Shown: positions 11,126 through 22,173, numbered from the stretch's first letter. The stretch is DNA of 64,000 bases from Oceanospirillaceae bacterium (GCA_002724925.1 PBQA01000016.1:62001-126000); one strand, 5' to 3'. Numbers and translations: made by a program. The notes: generated by a model from the sequence alone, not told the origin.

Positions 11126-12748
11126 TCAGAAGAGCACATTATCTCTGGGAAACTTAAGAACCACCATAGTGCCATGCCCTTCTTCACTGGCCATGCTCAG
11201 CTCACCTCCCTGATTTAACATCAGATTATAGGCGACGGTCAGCCCCAGCCCTGTGCCCTCGCCTACGGCTTTGTTGCTGTAGAAGGGGTTGATGGCTTTT
11301 TCCAGCTGGCCCGAGTCCATACCACAGCCACTGTCTTTGATAACCAGGTTAATGTAGTTATCCTCCAGTTCTGAGGCGATCTCAATATTGCCACCGGCCG
11401 GCATGGCCTCGCAGGCGTTCTCGATAATTTTCCCGAGGATCAACCTCACCTGAGACGGCACAACGTCGACCTCAAGGCTTTCCTCTACGAGCGTAATCAG
11501 GCGGATGTCATCCCTCTGGCAGGCGTCAACAGTCCGCGCGGCTTCACGCAACAGGTCATTGAGAGACACTTTCTCTCGCTCCAGCGAATCGGAATCAGCG
11601 AACGTTCTCAGTTCGCTGATGATATTTCTGACACGCTCAAGACTGTGCTTGGACGCTGAAATTAACTCTGGCCCGTCGTCCTTCACAAACGCCAGATCAA
11701 TAGCGTCACGCATTTTCTCAAGTGTTGAGCGTAACTCGTTATCGTTAATTTTATCTTCGGCATGCTGATATTCTTCAGCAAGACTGATCAACTCACTGAG
11801 ATATTCACTCAAGGTCGCAATGTTGCTGTAAACCACCGCCACAGGATTATTGATTTCGTGAGCAACTCCAGCGGCGAGATGGCCTAGCGACGCCATCCGC
11901 TGTGCCTGAAGCAACAAAGCCTGCATTTTCTGAAGCTGATCGAGACTCGCCTGCAGGTTAGTATTACTTTCATGCAGCTCACGCGTTCGCGCGTGAACCT
12001 TTTCTTCAAGCTGCTCATTCAGCTGTTTCGCTTTCTGCTCCGCCGCCTGTCGTCGCTCCATCTGTAACTGCATCGCCGATAACAGGTCACGCATTTTCGA
12101 GGTGAGGTCATCAAGCTCTGTACCGGCAAGTGACTCTTCAACTTCCAGATTGAGCTGGGTAGGGCTGTGGACATCAGCATCAATAAGGCGACGGGTCAGG
12201 CGACGTACCGGCCCCGTCAATCGCAAGCGCAGTACTATAAGAAGTACGACAATCAGTGCGAGTGTGCGCCCCAGGTCTGCAAGCAGTACGATAATCGCAC
12301 GTCGCTCAAAACCCGCGTTCACCTGAGACTTATCGGCAAGCAAAGTGACTTCACCGATGACCGATGGTGACTCAGTGCTGTTGGTACGATACTGCTGAGG
12401 CACGTAGAGTTGAGTGGTGAACTCAAGTAAATCCTGACTATCAGACACACTGCCCTGGCGAATCATAAAGTCAGTATTCACTTCACTAACCTGCGCTGCA
12501 ACGACCCCCGGATGAGTCAGAAGACTGTCGAGACCCGCAGTCAGGCTACGCTGGTCGTAATTATAGAGGGCCAGAGCGGCCGTCGTGACAGAACGTTCAA
12601 GCTGGGTATTCACAGATTGATCAAAGTTCTTCTGAGCATCACGATAATCCACCACCATCTGTATGCCGCTGAATACAAGTCCGGCAAGAAGGCTCCAGAT
12701 AACCACCTGAAGGGTGAGTTTTTTATCAATCGAAGTCACTGGCAACAC
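11126..12748 (-). CDS. Membrane sensor histidine kinase
   Basis: N-terminal TM/periplasmic region, HisKA (LAAGVAHEINNPVAVVYSN) and HATPase (NACEAMPAGG, DSGCGMD, GEGTGLGLT). Confidence 0.9.
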   Translation of the reverse strand: MLPVTSIDKKLTLQVVIWSLLAGLVFSGIQMVVDYRDAQKNFDQSVNTQLERSVTTAALALYNYDQRSLTAGLDSLLTHPGVVAAQVSEVNTDFMIRQGSVSDSQDLLEFTTQLYVPQQYRTNSTESPSVIGEVTLLADKSQVNAGFERRAIIVLLADLGRTLALIVVLLIVLRLRLTGPVRRLTRRLIDADVHSPTQLNLEVEESLAGTELDDLTSKMRDLLSAMQLQMERRQAAEQKAKQLNEQLEEKVHARTRELHESNTNLQASLDQLQKMQALLLQAQRMASLGHLAAGVAHEINNPVAVVYSNIATLSEYLSELISLAEEYQHAEDKINDNELRSTLEKMRDAIDLAFVKDDGPELISASKHSLERVRNIISELRTFADSDSLEREKVSLNDLLREAARTVDACQRDDIRLITLVEESLEVDVVPSQVRLILGKIIENACEAMPAGGNIEIASELEDNYINLVIKDSGCGMDSGQLEKAINPFYSNKAVGEGTGLGLTVAYNLMLNQGGELSMASEEGHGTMVVLKFPRDNVLF

Positions 12749-12781
12749 TCAGGTTCTGTTGTGTAACTGGAAGTATAGACC

Positions 12782-13267
12782 CTATCGGGGAATTGGAATC
12801 GCGGTACGGTCCACAACTTTACGCATTACAAAAGAAGAATGGACACCGCTGACCCCTTCGATACGCGTCAGAGTGCCCAACAGAAACTGCTGATACGCAT
12901 CCATATCCTCGACCAGCACCTTGAGTACATAGTCCGCCGACTGTCCGGTAATGAGATAGCACTCAAGTACCTCAGGGCAGGCGGCCAGCTTTTCTTCGAA
13001 GTTGTTGAAACGTTCCGGCGTGTGCCTGTCCATGCTGATATTAATCAGTGCCAGCAGATCCAGCCCCAGCTTACGCGCGTCCAGTAAGGCCCGGTAACCT
13101 GTGATCAGACCGCTGTCTTCCAGGGCCTTTACACGACGCGAGCAGGGGGATGGAGATAACCCTACCCTATCAGCCAGCTCCAGATTGCTGAGACTACCGT
13201 CCTGCTGCAACAGATCCAGAAGGTGTCGATCGGTGCGATCGAGCACCACAGGAGTTGTTTTAGCCAT
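12782..13267 (-). CDS. Lrp/AsnC-family transcriptional regulator
   Basis: 161 aa, HTH (DRTDRHLLDLLQQDGSLSNLELADRVGLSPSPCSRRVKALE) and RAM domain. Confidence 0.93.
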   Translation of the reverse strand: MAKTTPVVLDRTDRHLLDLLQQDGSLSNLELADRVGLSPSPCSRRVKALEDSGLITGYRALLDARKLGLDLLALINISMDRHTPERFNNFEEKLAACPEVLECYLITGQSADYVLKVLVEDMDAYQQFLLGTLTRIEGVSGVHSSFVMRKVVDRTAIPIPR

Positions 13268-13557
13268 CGTTTAACCCATGAAAGCAATAATTAACCATAA
13301 TAAAACATATTTACAGATACTTATTGCCCAATCAATCATTTTTAAAGGCACATTTGCAATCATTCTCCGCAACAAGAGGCATACACTATGTCCATACTGT
13401 GAAGGCAGCCGGTGATTCCAATCAGACACCGGTGGCGGGACGCTCAAAAGGCCGACCGAAGTACTACTCAAAAGGCAGTGACTACCCAGCCAGACAGTTG
13501 ACATACACGACTGAAATTACCCATTCAGAACCAACGGACAGAACCACGGATAAGACA

Positions 13558-15243
13558 ATGACTACGCCTGCGAACCCGCGCTTCAACCACTCCAAATACC
13601 GCGCCTTCCCGCGTGTGACGCTTGACGACCGCCAGTGGCCATCGAACGCCCTGAGCACAGCGCCACTCTGGTGTTCTGTGGATCTACGTGATGGTAACCA
13701 GGCACTTATCGACCCGATGACCGTAGAACAGAAGAAACAGATGTGGGCCCTCTTGGTACGCATGGGTTTCAAAGAAATCGAAATCGGTTTCCCATCTGCG
13801 TCACAACCTGATTTCGACTTTGCACGCTGGCTGATTGAAGCCCGCCAGATCCCTGACGATGTCACTGTTCAAGTACTAGTGCAGGCTCGCGACGAGTTAA
13901 TTGAACGCACGTACGAAGCACTGCGCGGTGTACGCCGGGCAGTAGTGCATGTTTATAACTCCACCTCTCCGGTGCAACGCAATAAAGTCTTCGGGCTTGA
14001 GAAGAGTGGCATCATCGACATCGCCCGCAAAGGTGCAGCCAAGGTAATGGCGGAGTCTGAGAAGTTTCCTGAAACAGAATGGGTATTTCAGTACTCTCCT
14101 GAAAGCTTCTCAAGCACTGAAGTCGAGTTTGCCACCGAAGTGTGTAACGCCGTCATTGATGTGTGGCAGCCAACGCCTGACAACAAAACCATCATCAATC
14201 TGCCTGCGACGGTGGAATCAGCCATGCCGAACGTCTTTGCTGATCAGGTTGAATGGTTCTGCCGTCATGTCGACAAGCGCGACAGTATTACGGTGAGCAT
14301 TCACACCCACAATGACCGTGGTTGTGCCGTCGCAGCAGCAGAACTGGCGTTACTCGCTGGCGCCGACCGCATAGAGGGGACGCTTCTGGGTAATGGTGAG
14401 CGCACTGGCAACATGGACATAGTAACGATGGCCATGAACCTCTACAGCCAGGGCATCGACCCCGAGCTCGACATCAGCATTGCTGACGACATCATTGCGA
14501 CCGTAGAAGAATGCACCAACATTAAAACGCACCCGCGCCACCCGTGGTTGGGAGAACTGGTTTATACCGCCTTTTCTGGCAGCCACCAGGACGCAATCCG
14601 TAAGTGTCTTGCGCAGCAGAGCGAAGATGAGCACTGGGATGTTGCCTACCTGCCGATTGATCCGCAGGACATCGGCCGCACGTACCAGTCGGTTATCCGG
14701 GTAAACAGCCAGTCGGGTAAAGGCGGCGCCAGTTACATTGTCGAACAGGCGTTAGGTGTCACTCTGCCACGCTGGATGCAAATCGAACTGGCACAACACA
14801 TTCAGTCAGCGTCAGAGCGTGAAGCGCGTGAGCTGAGCAGTGAAGAGATTGTTGCTATCTTCCGCCAGGCCTTTATGCCTCGCGGTGGGCACTACGAGCT
14901 GTCTGGTTATCAGACAGAACATGACAGCCTGCACCACACGATTCAGGCGACATTAAATGATGGCCAGAACCTGATCTCACTGCACGGTAAAGGCAGCGGC
15001 AGTATCAGTGCCTTCGGCGACGCTCTGCACAAGACGACCGGGCTCGACCTGCAGGTTGTTCAGTTTGAAGAGGTCTCTCTCGGCGAAGGCTCAGATGCTC
15101 AGGCAATGGCGTTTGTTCAGATCAGCTTACAAGGCCAGCGTTTTACCGCGGCCGCCCAGGATGGCGACACTCTGGCAGCCAGCCTTGAGTCAATCGTGAC
15201 GGCATTAAATATCGCCATCGCTCAGGGCGTTAAAGCAGCCTGA
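13558..15243 (+). CDS. leuA: 2-isopropylmalate synthase
   Basis: HMGL-like domain (WCSVDLRDGNQALIDPM) and LeuA dimer domain. ORF opens at 13324, but the likely start is 13558 (MTTPANPRFNHSKYRAFP). Confidence 0.95.
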   Translation: MTTPANPRFNHSKYRAFPRVTLDDRQWPSNALSTAPLWCSVDLRDGNQALIDPMTVEQKKQMWALLVRMGFKEIEIGFPSASQPDFDFARWLIEARQIPDDVTVQVLVQARDELIERTYEALRGVRRAVVHVYNSTSPVQRNKVFGLEKSGIIDIARKGAAKVMAESEKFPETEWVFQYSPESFSSTEVEFATEVCNAVIDVWQPTPDNKTIINLPATVESAMPNVFADQVEWFCRHVDKRDSITVSIHTHNDRGCAVAAAELALLAGADRIEGTLLGNGERTGNMDIVTMAMNLYSQGIDPELDISIADDIIATVEECTNIKTHPRHPWLGELVYTAFSGSHQDAIRKCLAQQSEDEHWDVAYLPIDPQDIGRTYQSVIRVNSQSGKGGASYIVEQALGVTLPRWMQIELAQHIQSASEREARELSSEEIVAIFRQAFMPRGGHYELSGYQTEHDSLHHTIQATLNDGQNLISLHGKGSGSISAFGDALHKTTGLDLQVVQFEEVSLGEGSDAQAMAFVQISLQGQRFTAAAQDGDTLAASLESIVTALNIAIAQGVKAA

Positions 15244-15251
15244 CCGGGGAG

Positions 15252-16982
15252 TTACTCTTCAGGGTTCTCCTCACCTCGCTGTGCGCCAGTCAGACCCCCA
15301 CCTGTGACGGTGGGGTCGTCTTTTACACGAATGACCCGCGCCGGAATGCCTGAACGCTCGAATTCGGCGAACCAGACTTTCTGATTTTTCTGCAACGTAT
15401 CTCCCGGACCTTTGACTTCCAGTAGTTCAAAGCCTTCATTTTTTGGGAATCGAATCAGGTCTGGAAGACCTGCTTTATGCTGCCTCAGATCCTTCACCAG
15501 AAAACGGAACATTCCCTGCCATGCCGACACTGGAATACGTTCAACGGATAAGCGGATCAGGTCTTCGGTTAGTACCGCCCAGTGTACGAAGGGATTCGCG
15601 ATGCCCTGCTTCTGCTGGTAGGTAAACAGCGCATGCGCAAGAAGCACATCAGACGACTCAAGAGCCTGCCAGCAAGTATCAAATTCGCTTTTACGCAATG
15701 CCATGAAGTCAGCTTCATACAAATCCGCTGGTCGCATCTGAAACGGATGGAAAAACGCCCCCGGAACGGCTGCATAAATAGCAGACCAGAATACAAGGCC
15801 AAACATCCCCGGAATTAGCAGGTTCTCGCAGTAAACCAGCCGATCGCCAGGACTCTCAGACTCGAGGGCAGCGGCGACGGCGCGCTCAACGCCCAGCGAT
15901 AAACGAGTTTCAGCAGGCATCGTCAAAATGTCTTCTTCGGGGCTTGAAACCCTGTCAGCAAGACGACGACATAATTCGCGGTTGTACTTCATTTTGCGCG
16001 GCACAAATGAGAGTAAAAACTGATGCTCTTCTTCATTGACTGGAGCATCAGCCATGTCAGAGGCCAGTGCGTCGGCTTCGTTGTTTCGCCCCTGTGATAC
16101 TAAGATTCTGAGGCGTCTTTCACGGGCCGGATGGCGTACACTACGCTCGTAGACCGCCAACGCACTGTCAGTGTCTCCGAGTCTTTCCAACTGACGTCCG
16201 ATATCGACCAGAAAACGGTGACGACGACGCCTCAGTGTTGGTTCGTCCGAGGCTGGTAAGCGATCTGCGATCAGGCAAAGCGCTTCTATGCTTTGGTCTT
16301 TGAGGTCACCCGCCTCATCGCGTAAAGCATGATACACCCGGTGGGCTTCGAGATCGGCGCGCTGGTGGCACCAGCGACTCGCACTGTTGAGCTGGTAGGA
16401 CTCATAACGATAAATGCCCAGGTCACGCAAAACAAACTCAGTAAAATCCTGATACAGGTTCCCGAAAAAAAGAAGCCGGAAGGTTTCCAGCTCCTGCTCT
16501 CCATAAACGCAGTAAATGTCGGTATCTGGCAAGTCAGGCACGTAAACTTCGGGTTCCTCCATCATGAGCGCCAGTAACTCTGGCTTACGCAACGAAGAAA
16601 CTGGCTTTTGGTCGGCCTGTGCCTGAATAGCTGAAGCCAGCTCCGGGCGCGTATACAGATTCAACCAATCAGTTTCATCCGGAATCACACCCGAGCCGAT
16701 AGAATAAATTTGAATAAAACGATGGCTGCTTAACTCGCCCGCCGCGCCGTCAATGTCAGAAATTTCAGAGTAGATAATTTTGTCGCGCCGGAACCAGTCT
16801 CCACGACGACTGAGCAGACGCACATACAAAGCCTGAGCGTCTTCAGACAGAGACAAAAAGTCATCAAAGAAAGCGCGCTCAGACTCATTAAGAATGTCTG
16901 CATAAAGCTGCGAGACATGATTGAGAAGGTAAATGAAGTTGTCGAGATAATACTTCTCGGGAAGATCCGGAGCGACGGACAT
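15252..16982 (-). CDS. VRR-NUC domain nuclease (bacterial FAN1-like)
   Basis: C-terminal VRR-NUC signature (FPKNEGFELLEVKGPGDTLQKNQKVWFAEFERSGIPARVIRV) after a helical repeat region. Confidence 0.85.
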   Translation of the reverse strand: MSVAPDLPEKYYLDNFIYLLNHVSQLYADILNESERAFFDDFLSLSEDAQALYVRLLSRRGDWFRRDKIIYSEISDIDGAAGELSSHRFIQIYSIGSGVIPDETDWLNLYTRPELASAIQAQADQKPVSSLRKPELLALMMEEPEVYVPDLPDTDIYCVYGEQELETFRLLFFGNLYQDFTEFVLRDLGIYRYESYQLNSASRWCHQRADLEAHRVYHALRDEAGDLKDQSIEALCLIADRLPASDEPTLRRRRHRFLVDIGRQLERLGDTDSALAVYERSVRHPARERRLRILVSQGRNNEADALASDMADAPVNEEEHQFLLSFVPRKMKYNRELCRRLADRVSSPEEDILTMPAETRLSLGVERAVAAALESESPGDRLVYCENLLIPGMFGLVFWSAIYAAVPGAFFHPFQMRPADLYEADFMALRKSEFDTCWQALESSDVLLAHALFTYQQKQGIANPFVHWAVLTEDLIRLSVERIPVSAWQGMFRFLVKDLRQHKAGLPDLIRFPKNEGFELLEVKGPGDTLQKNQKVWFAEFERSGIPARVIRVKDDPTVTGGGLTGAQRGEENPEE

Positions 16983-17064
16983 GCTCAGCTATTAGCCTTA
17001 TGACGTTAACATCAGGACATAATAGCAGGCGCAGCGGCCCGCCCAAGACCGCTGCGCAGAATTC

Positions 17065-17283
17065 TTATTTTTTTGTCTGGTGAGGGTGGTGATGTACCGG
17101 AAAGGTGCGACCGTAGGTAATCATCTCTCCCAGAATCAGGCCACCAAAGAAGCCCGTTAAAGCAGCCTCAAGGGACGCACCCACCATGCTGCCTATTACT
17201 ACGCCAAAGCCGGCACCCAGCAGGCCACCGAAAACCATCGACTTGCGACGATACGCCGCTATTTTGCCTTTTCTCATTTGCAT
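17065..17283 (-). CDS. Small glycine-rich membrane protein, unknown function
   Basis: Short ORF with two Gly-rich hydrophobic segments. ORF track starts at 17292, but a GGAGG precedes the internal ATG at 17283. Confidence 0.6.
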   Translation of the reverse strand: MQMRKGKIAAYRRKSMVFGGLLGAGFGVVIGSMVGASLEAALTGFFGGLILGEMITYGRTFPVHHHPHQTKK

Positions 17284-17624
17284 TTCCTCCAAATGTTCAA
17301 CCTGTTGAACAGGGCATGCTTGAAGACAGCTCAGTCCCCGAAAAGTTGCCAGTGAAATAACAAATTTTCAGGTTATTTCCGCTGCCTGACTTTTAATTTA
17401 TCACAGCCTTTTAAAGCTGCAATATTGTGGCGTAGAAGGTCGCAGTGCTAACAGAGAAAACACGACTTACATCAAGATTGCGGGAGAGATAAATGCTGAT
17501 GAATGGTGCAGAAATACTGGCATTTCGGCAGGTCGCACCAGTCGCGTGCAGACAGCTGTACAGTATTGGTAAATTAATGAGGCAGATAAAAATTTGTCGG
17601 CTTTGACAGAGAGATGAGGTTCTG

Positions 17625-17653
17625 AAGAAAAGCAGGCCAATGGCTGGCCTGCT
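17625..17653 (-). terminator. Rho-independent terminator of slyD
   Basis: Minus strand: AGCAGGCCA-GCCAT-TGGCCTGCT then TTTCTTC; 9-bp perfect stem. Confidence 0.75.
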
Positions 17654-17667
17654 CTGTCATACGGATA

Positions 17668-18153
17668 TCAGTGCTCAACGCCACCTTCACCGTGCACGTG
17701 ACCGTGCTGCAGTTCTTCTTCGCTGGCTTCACGGATGCTCTCAACTTTTACAGAGAACGCCAGTGACTTACCTGCCAGAGGGTGGTTCGCATCAACAGTT
17801 ACTTCAGTTTCGTCGACTTCAGTCACGATCAGATTGATCGGACCGTGCTCAGTCTGAGCAGTAAACGCCATGCCCGGCTCTACGCTTTCAACGCCCTGAA
17901 AAGCTTCGTGAGGTACTTTCTGAATACGCTCATCGCTGTACTCGCCGTAGGCATCTTCAGGTGCGATGGTTACGTCCAGTTCATCACCAACCTGCTTACC
18001 TTCCAGCGCTGCTTCCAGACCTGGGATGATGTTCTGCGCACCGTGTAGGTACGTCATTGGCTGACCACCTTCTGAAGAGTCGATCACTTCGTTGCTGGCA
18101 ACGTCAGTGACTTTGTAGTGAATGGTAACGACTTTCTGTTGTTCGATGGTCAT
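17668..18153 (-). CDS. slyD: FKBP-type peptidyl-prolyl isomerase, SlyD family
   Basis: VTIHYKVTDVASNEVIDSS, IAPEDAYGEYSDERIQKVP. Upstream extension to 18234 is probably untranslated. Confidence 0.92.
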   Translation of the reverse strand: MTIEQQKVVTIHYKVTDVASNEVIDSSEGGQPMTYLHGAQNIIPGLEAALEGKQVGDELDVTIAPEDAYGEYSDERIQKVPHEAFQGVESVEPGMAFTAQTEHGPINLIVTEVDETEVTVDANHPLAGKSLAFSVKVESIREASEEELQHGHVHGEGGVEH

Positions 18154-18230
18154 AGTGTTTCCCGTAATTGTTTGCCCGACTGGGCTGAATGTAGCCCCCA
18201 GTATAACAAGCCACACGCTGAGGAAAACCG

Positions 18231-20522
18231 TCACAGCAGGCGGATTTTGTCCATGACGGCATTTCTTGAGAGAGTTCGCACCCTGGAGTCCCTGTCAAAC
18301 CGGACTTTCAGGTAATCGCTATCCTCACTGATAACAATACCTTCACCCAAAGTGTCGTGAACGATTCTGGGTAACTTTTTATCATCATTGAATTTGCTGT
18401 CGATCACGCCACCCGGGCGTTTCACCTGCCCTACTGGCGCAGAGGCCTCGAACCGTACTTCAAGATCTCCGGCGCCAAGATGCGCCAGATAATGCCCTAA
18501 CCATTGCGGTTGATAGCCGTCCTGACCGCGGAGTATATAGGCGCTGTCTCCACGAGCGATTGTTTCAAACAGCTCCCGGGAACGTGATACGCCCAACTCC
18601 CGTTCGAAGCTACTGGGCATTTCGCGATCTGAACATTCGCGAAGTGGTTTATCCGGAGTATCTGGTGCAAGCAGGTGCAGCTGCTTACGCGCCCTGGTCA
18701 TACTGACGTAGAGAAGTCTACGTTCACTCGCGATATCCGCCGCCGTCGTGAACTCTCCTTCCGGATGGTACGGGAAATACTGACCGTTCAGCCCCGGAAT
18801 AATCACAGTATCCCACTCCCGTCCCTTGCTTTTGTGAGCACTGGTCAGGGTGACCCTCTGGTCAGACTGGTTCTTCTGTAACTTTACTTTCTGCAGAAGA
18901 GCCCGCCAGTGCTCGGATAATTCGCTCGCGCTGAGATCAGTACTCCGGGCATAACTCATAAACGCACGAATAGTCTCTATCCGGTCGTCGCTCTGTTGTG
19001 CGCTGAAGGCATTATCACGAATGCCCTCTTCCAGTTCGGTTTGCTCAGCGTAATCTTTCAATAACCGCCAACCTTTCATGTTAGTCAGCTCAGCCGCAGA
19101 TATGATCTGTGCACGCACTTCGAGCTGTTGTATCTGCCATTTGCTCAGATCGTCCGGCAAAGCCTCTATCAGGGCCTCGCCGTAGCCGTGAGTCACAGCG
19201 GCCATTTTCTGGGCGATACGTTCAAGGAGTGCACGTCTGACTTTAGGGAACGGCGTCGTCAGTATGTGTAACCAGCTTTCCTCACGGCTACGGAGCGAAC
19301 GCTCGCTGAAACGACCGGAAGCGATTTCCAGAAGCAACCAGAATATCCGTAATTCCCAGGCCTCCAGTACTGATCGACTGTGATCCAGGTGGTAAGGAAT
19401 ATCTTCTTTCAGAAGGCTCAGTTCTAACGCCGCCGACAGAGACCATATACGGTGGATAACAACGATGTCGGCGTTAGCATCCTGCTCAATGGCGTCGCGG
19501 ATCAACTTTATGCTGAAAGCAGCTTCATTCCGGACCCGGTGCAGTTTCACCCGTGTATCGGGCGTCGTTGAGTGCGATAAACCCGTTACGGCTTCGCGTT
19601 CGCGGTTATGGAAAATCAGGTGATTAGCGCAGAAGCTGAGCGCATGGCCGTAGCGGAAGGTATGCGGCAACTGATACGTCGTCGCATCGCCAAACTCCTG
19701 CGCAAATCGGCTTACGATAAATTCGGGCTTTGAGCCGCGGAATTCATAAATCGTCTGATCCGGATCACCAATAACAACAACATTGCCTCGCCCACCCCAG
19801 AGCATATGCAGAAGCGCCTGTTGAACATCATTAATGTCCTGATACTCATCCACCAGTATCCATTGCATATGACCACCAAAGTGGTCGGCCAGCTCAGGAT
19901 GCGACCGTAAACACATCACAGGGTCATAGAGCATGTCGGAATAACTGATGCGAGAGTTCGAGCGACGCCAGTCTTCGAAGCGGTAGAAGAGTTCGGTAAA
20001 AATCCGACACTCTGGTGGGTAATCGAGTGTTTCCAGAACGTCGGCGGCTGGCAACAACCCTGACTTAACTAAATCAAGAAACGCCATCGCAGGTTCTACC
20101 CACTTGCGCCTTTGCGACAGAATATCCTGACGGGTGTCATCGTCGGCTATTTCCTGCAGTAAACGCCAGACAATACTCTCGGTCTCTCCATCAGAAAGTA
20201 CTTTCCCTTGCCATTGAGGTAAAGCGCCCATGCCGATCAAGCGATCATAAATCTTCAATCCTAACGAGTGGAACGTTCGGATCTGAGGCAGAGGTTGACC
20301 ACTGACAAGTGACGTCAGACGCTTCTGAAAATCTTCCTGCGCCGCCTTGTTGTACATCAACACCAGCATCCGCCGCGCAGGTACATTCTCTTGCAGGCGA
20401 GCCTGAATAAAATGAGTCAGTGTCGATGTTTTTCCAGCGCCCGCCACAGCAAGCACCCGGGCATGCCCCTCTCGATGGGCGACGACGGCTTGTTGTTCAC
20501 GGGTTAACTGGGAAAGAGACAC
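18231..20522 (-). CDS. UvrD/Rep-family ATP-dependent DNA helicase
   Basis: SF1A motifs: AVAGAGKTSTLTH, LVDEYQDIND, GDPDQTIYEFRG, TSAHKSKGREWDTVIIPG, LLYVSMTRARKQL. Confidence 0.93.
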   Translation of the reverse strand: MSLSQLTREQQAVVAHREGHARVLAVAGAGKTSTLTHFIQARLQENVPARRMLVLMYNKAAQEDFQKRLTSLVSGQPLPQIRTFHSLGLKIYDRLIGMGALPQWQGKVLSDGETESIVWRLLQEIADDDTRQDILSQRRKWVEPAMAFLDLVKSGLLPAADVLETLDYPPECRIFTELFYRFEDWRRSNSRISYSDMLYDPVMCLRSHPELADHFGGHMQWILVDEYQDINDVQQALLHMLWGGRGNVVVIGDPDQTIYEFRGSKPEFIVSRFAQEFGDATTYQLPHTFRYGHALSFCANHLIFHNREREAVTGLSHSTTPDTRVKLHRVRNEAAFSIKLIRDAIEQDANADIVVIHRIWSLSAALELSLLKEDIPYHLDHSRSVLEAWELRIFWLLLEIASGRFSERSLRSREESWLHILTTPFPKVRRALLERIAQKMAAVTHGYGEALIEALPDDLSKWQIQQLEVRAQIISAAELTNMKGWRLLKDYAEQTELEEGIRDNAFSAQQSDDRIETIRAFMSYARSTDLSASELSEHWRALLQKVKLQKNQSDQRVTLTSAHKSKGREWDTVIIPGLNGQYFPYHPEGEFTTAADIASERRLLYVSMTRARKQLHLLAPDTPDKPLRECSDREMPSSFERELGVSRSRELFETIARGDSAYILRGQDGYQPQWLGHYLAHLGAGDLEVRFEASAPVGQVKRPGGVIDSKFNDDKKLPRIVHDTLGEGIVISEDSDYLKVRFDRDSRVRTLSRNAVMDKIRLL

Positions 20523-20667
20523 AGGCAGACAGGCTCAGGATGTAGGATGAAAGAAACCTGAATGGTACGGAGTGACCTGTGTGGATGCAATTCACACAGG
20601 CAGCAAACACAGAAAAGCGCTCTGAAACTGATGCCTCAGAGCGCTATTCTTACATCGACACCTAGGA

Positions 20668-22128
20668 TTACGAGGCCGCTTTTGCCGTGGCCATCCCAGA
20701 CCCAGACACAGACGCAGACTCTGCTTCGTCATCCAGTTCATGCGCTGCCGCTTCCAGCATGGCAAATTCTTCGGCCGCGGTATTAGCAACAAGATTATTA
20801 CGGCTGTAACCAAAGAAGTAGGCTGCACCGATTACGAACAGCACCACGGTGAAGAAGAACGCACGAGGATCGAACGCATACACACCGGTCAGAGCAATCA
20901 GCGCCAGAACCAGCGCAATACCGGAGGTCACGACACCGCCCGGGGTTTTGTATGGGCGTGGCATATCAGGCTGGCGAACACGCAGCAGAATGTGACTCAG
21001 GGCCATCAGCGCATAAGACACGGTTGCACCAACTACCGCCATCGCCAGCATCAGATCGCCCTCTCCACTCAGGGATGCCAGAAAGCCCAGAACACCCGGT
21101 ACGATTAAGGCACGAGATGGCACTTTACGCGCACTGGTCACCGACAATGACTTCGGCAGGTAACCCGCACGAGACAGAGCAAACACCAAACGGCTGTAGC
21201 CGTAAATGATTGAGAAGAAGGACGCGATCAGACCCGCCAGACCCAGCACGTTTACCGCCGTAGCCAGGTTCTCGTTACCGGTGACTTTCAGAGCATCCAC
21301 TAACGGCACTGCGCTGCCGCCCATGGCTTCAGCGCCCGCCGCACCGGCAAGCAGTACTACAACCAGAAGTGCAGTGAACAGCAGGAAGACCATGGCACCG
21401 ATAATACCTTTAGGGACATCTTTGGCTGGGTTCTTCGCTTCTTCGGCCGCCAGAGGGACGCCTTCTACGGCAAGGAATAACCACATCGCAAACGGCAGTG
21501 CCGCCCACACACCGTACCAACCAAATGGCAGGACTTCTGATGCACCGGCTGCCGCTGTCGGAGCAATATCAAACAAGCGGCTGGCGTCGAAATCGCCGAT
21601 TAACGCTATCGCTGTCGCCAGAATCGCAAACACCGCTAAGGCACTGATCACCATCATGACCTTCAGAGCTTCACCGACACCGGCCAGATGAATACCGATA
21701 AACACCAGATAAAAACCTGCGTAAACCAGCGGGCCATTGAACCCGGTGAGTTCTTCAAAAGCCGAACCGATAAATATCACAATCGCCGCCGGAGCCAACG
21801 CATATTCAATCAATACAGCGAGGCCGGTTAAATAACCGCCAGCTGGCCCCATCGCCTGACGCGCAAAGGAATAACCACCACCGGCGGCCGGAATCGCCGC
21901 CGACATTTCTGCCAGCGATAACACCAGAGTAAAATACATAATCGCCATTAATACGGCAGCGATGGCAAAGCCGCCCCAACCCGCTTCGGCGAGACCGAAG
22001 TTCCAACCGGCGAAATCGCCGGAAATCACATACGACACGCCAAGACCTGCGAGCAGAATCCAGCCGGCGGTGCCGCGTTTTAACTGGCGCTGAGCCAGGT
22101 ACTCCTGATTAACTTTAGGTGCAGACAT
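20668..22128 (-). CDS. eat: Ethanolamine permease (APC superfamily)
   Basis: 12-TM APC protein directly downstream of eutBC. Confidence 0.9.
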   Translation of the reverse strand: MSAPKVNQEYLAQRQLKRGTAGWILLAGLGVSYVISGDFAGWNFGLAEAGWGGFAIAAVLMAIMYFTLVLSLAEMSAAIPAAGGGYSFARQAMGPAGGYLTGLAVLIEYALAPAAIVIFIGSAFEELTGFNGPLVYAGFYLVFIGIHLAGVGEALKVMMVISALAVFAILATAIALIGDFDASRLFDIAPTAAAGASEVLPFGWYGVWAALPFAMWLFLAVEGVPLAAEEAKNPAKDVPKGIIGAMVFLLFTALLVVVLLAGAAGAEAMGGSAVPLVDALKVTGNENLATAVNVLGLAGLIASFFSIIYGYSRLVFALSRAGYLPKSLSVTSARKVPSRALIVPGVLGFLASLSGEGDLMLAMAVVGATVSYALMALSHILLRVRQPDMPRPYKTPGGVVTSGIALVLALIALTGVYAFDPRAFFFTVVLFVIGAAYFFGYSRNNLVANTAAEEFAMLEAAAHELDDEAESASVSGSGMATAKAAS

Positions 22129-22173
22129 AATGGTCTCTCCGTTTTCAGATTAAAAAGTGCAGTTTTAAATGCG

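Noticed and set aside
13324-13557. 78-codon N-terminal extension of LeuA and possible leucine leader peptide
   Set aside because: Extension does not look like LeuA, and no run of Leu codons suggesting attenuation was found; treated as 5' UTR.
15252-16982. VRR-NUC protein as a possible defence nuclease
   Set aside because: Resembles widespread chromosomal FAN1-like repair nucleases and sits among housekeeping genes.
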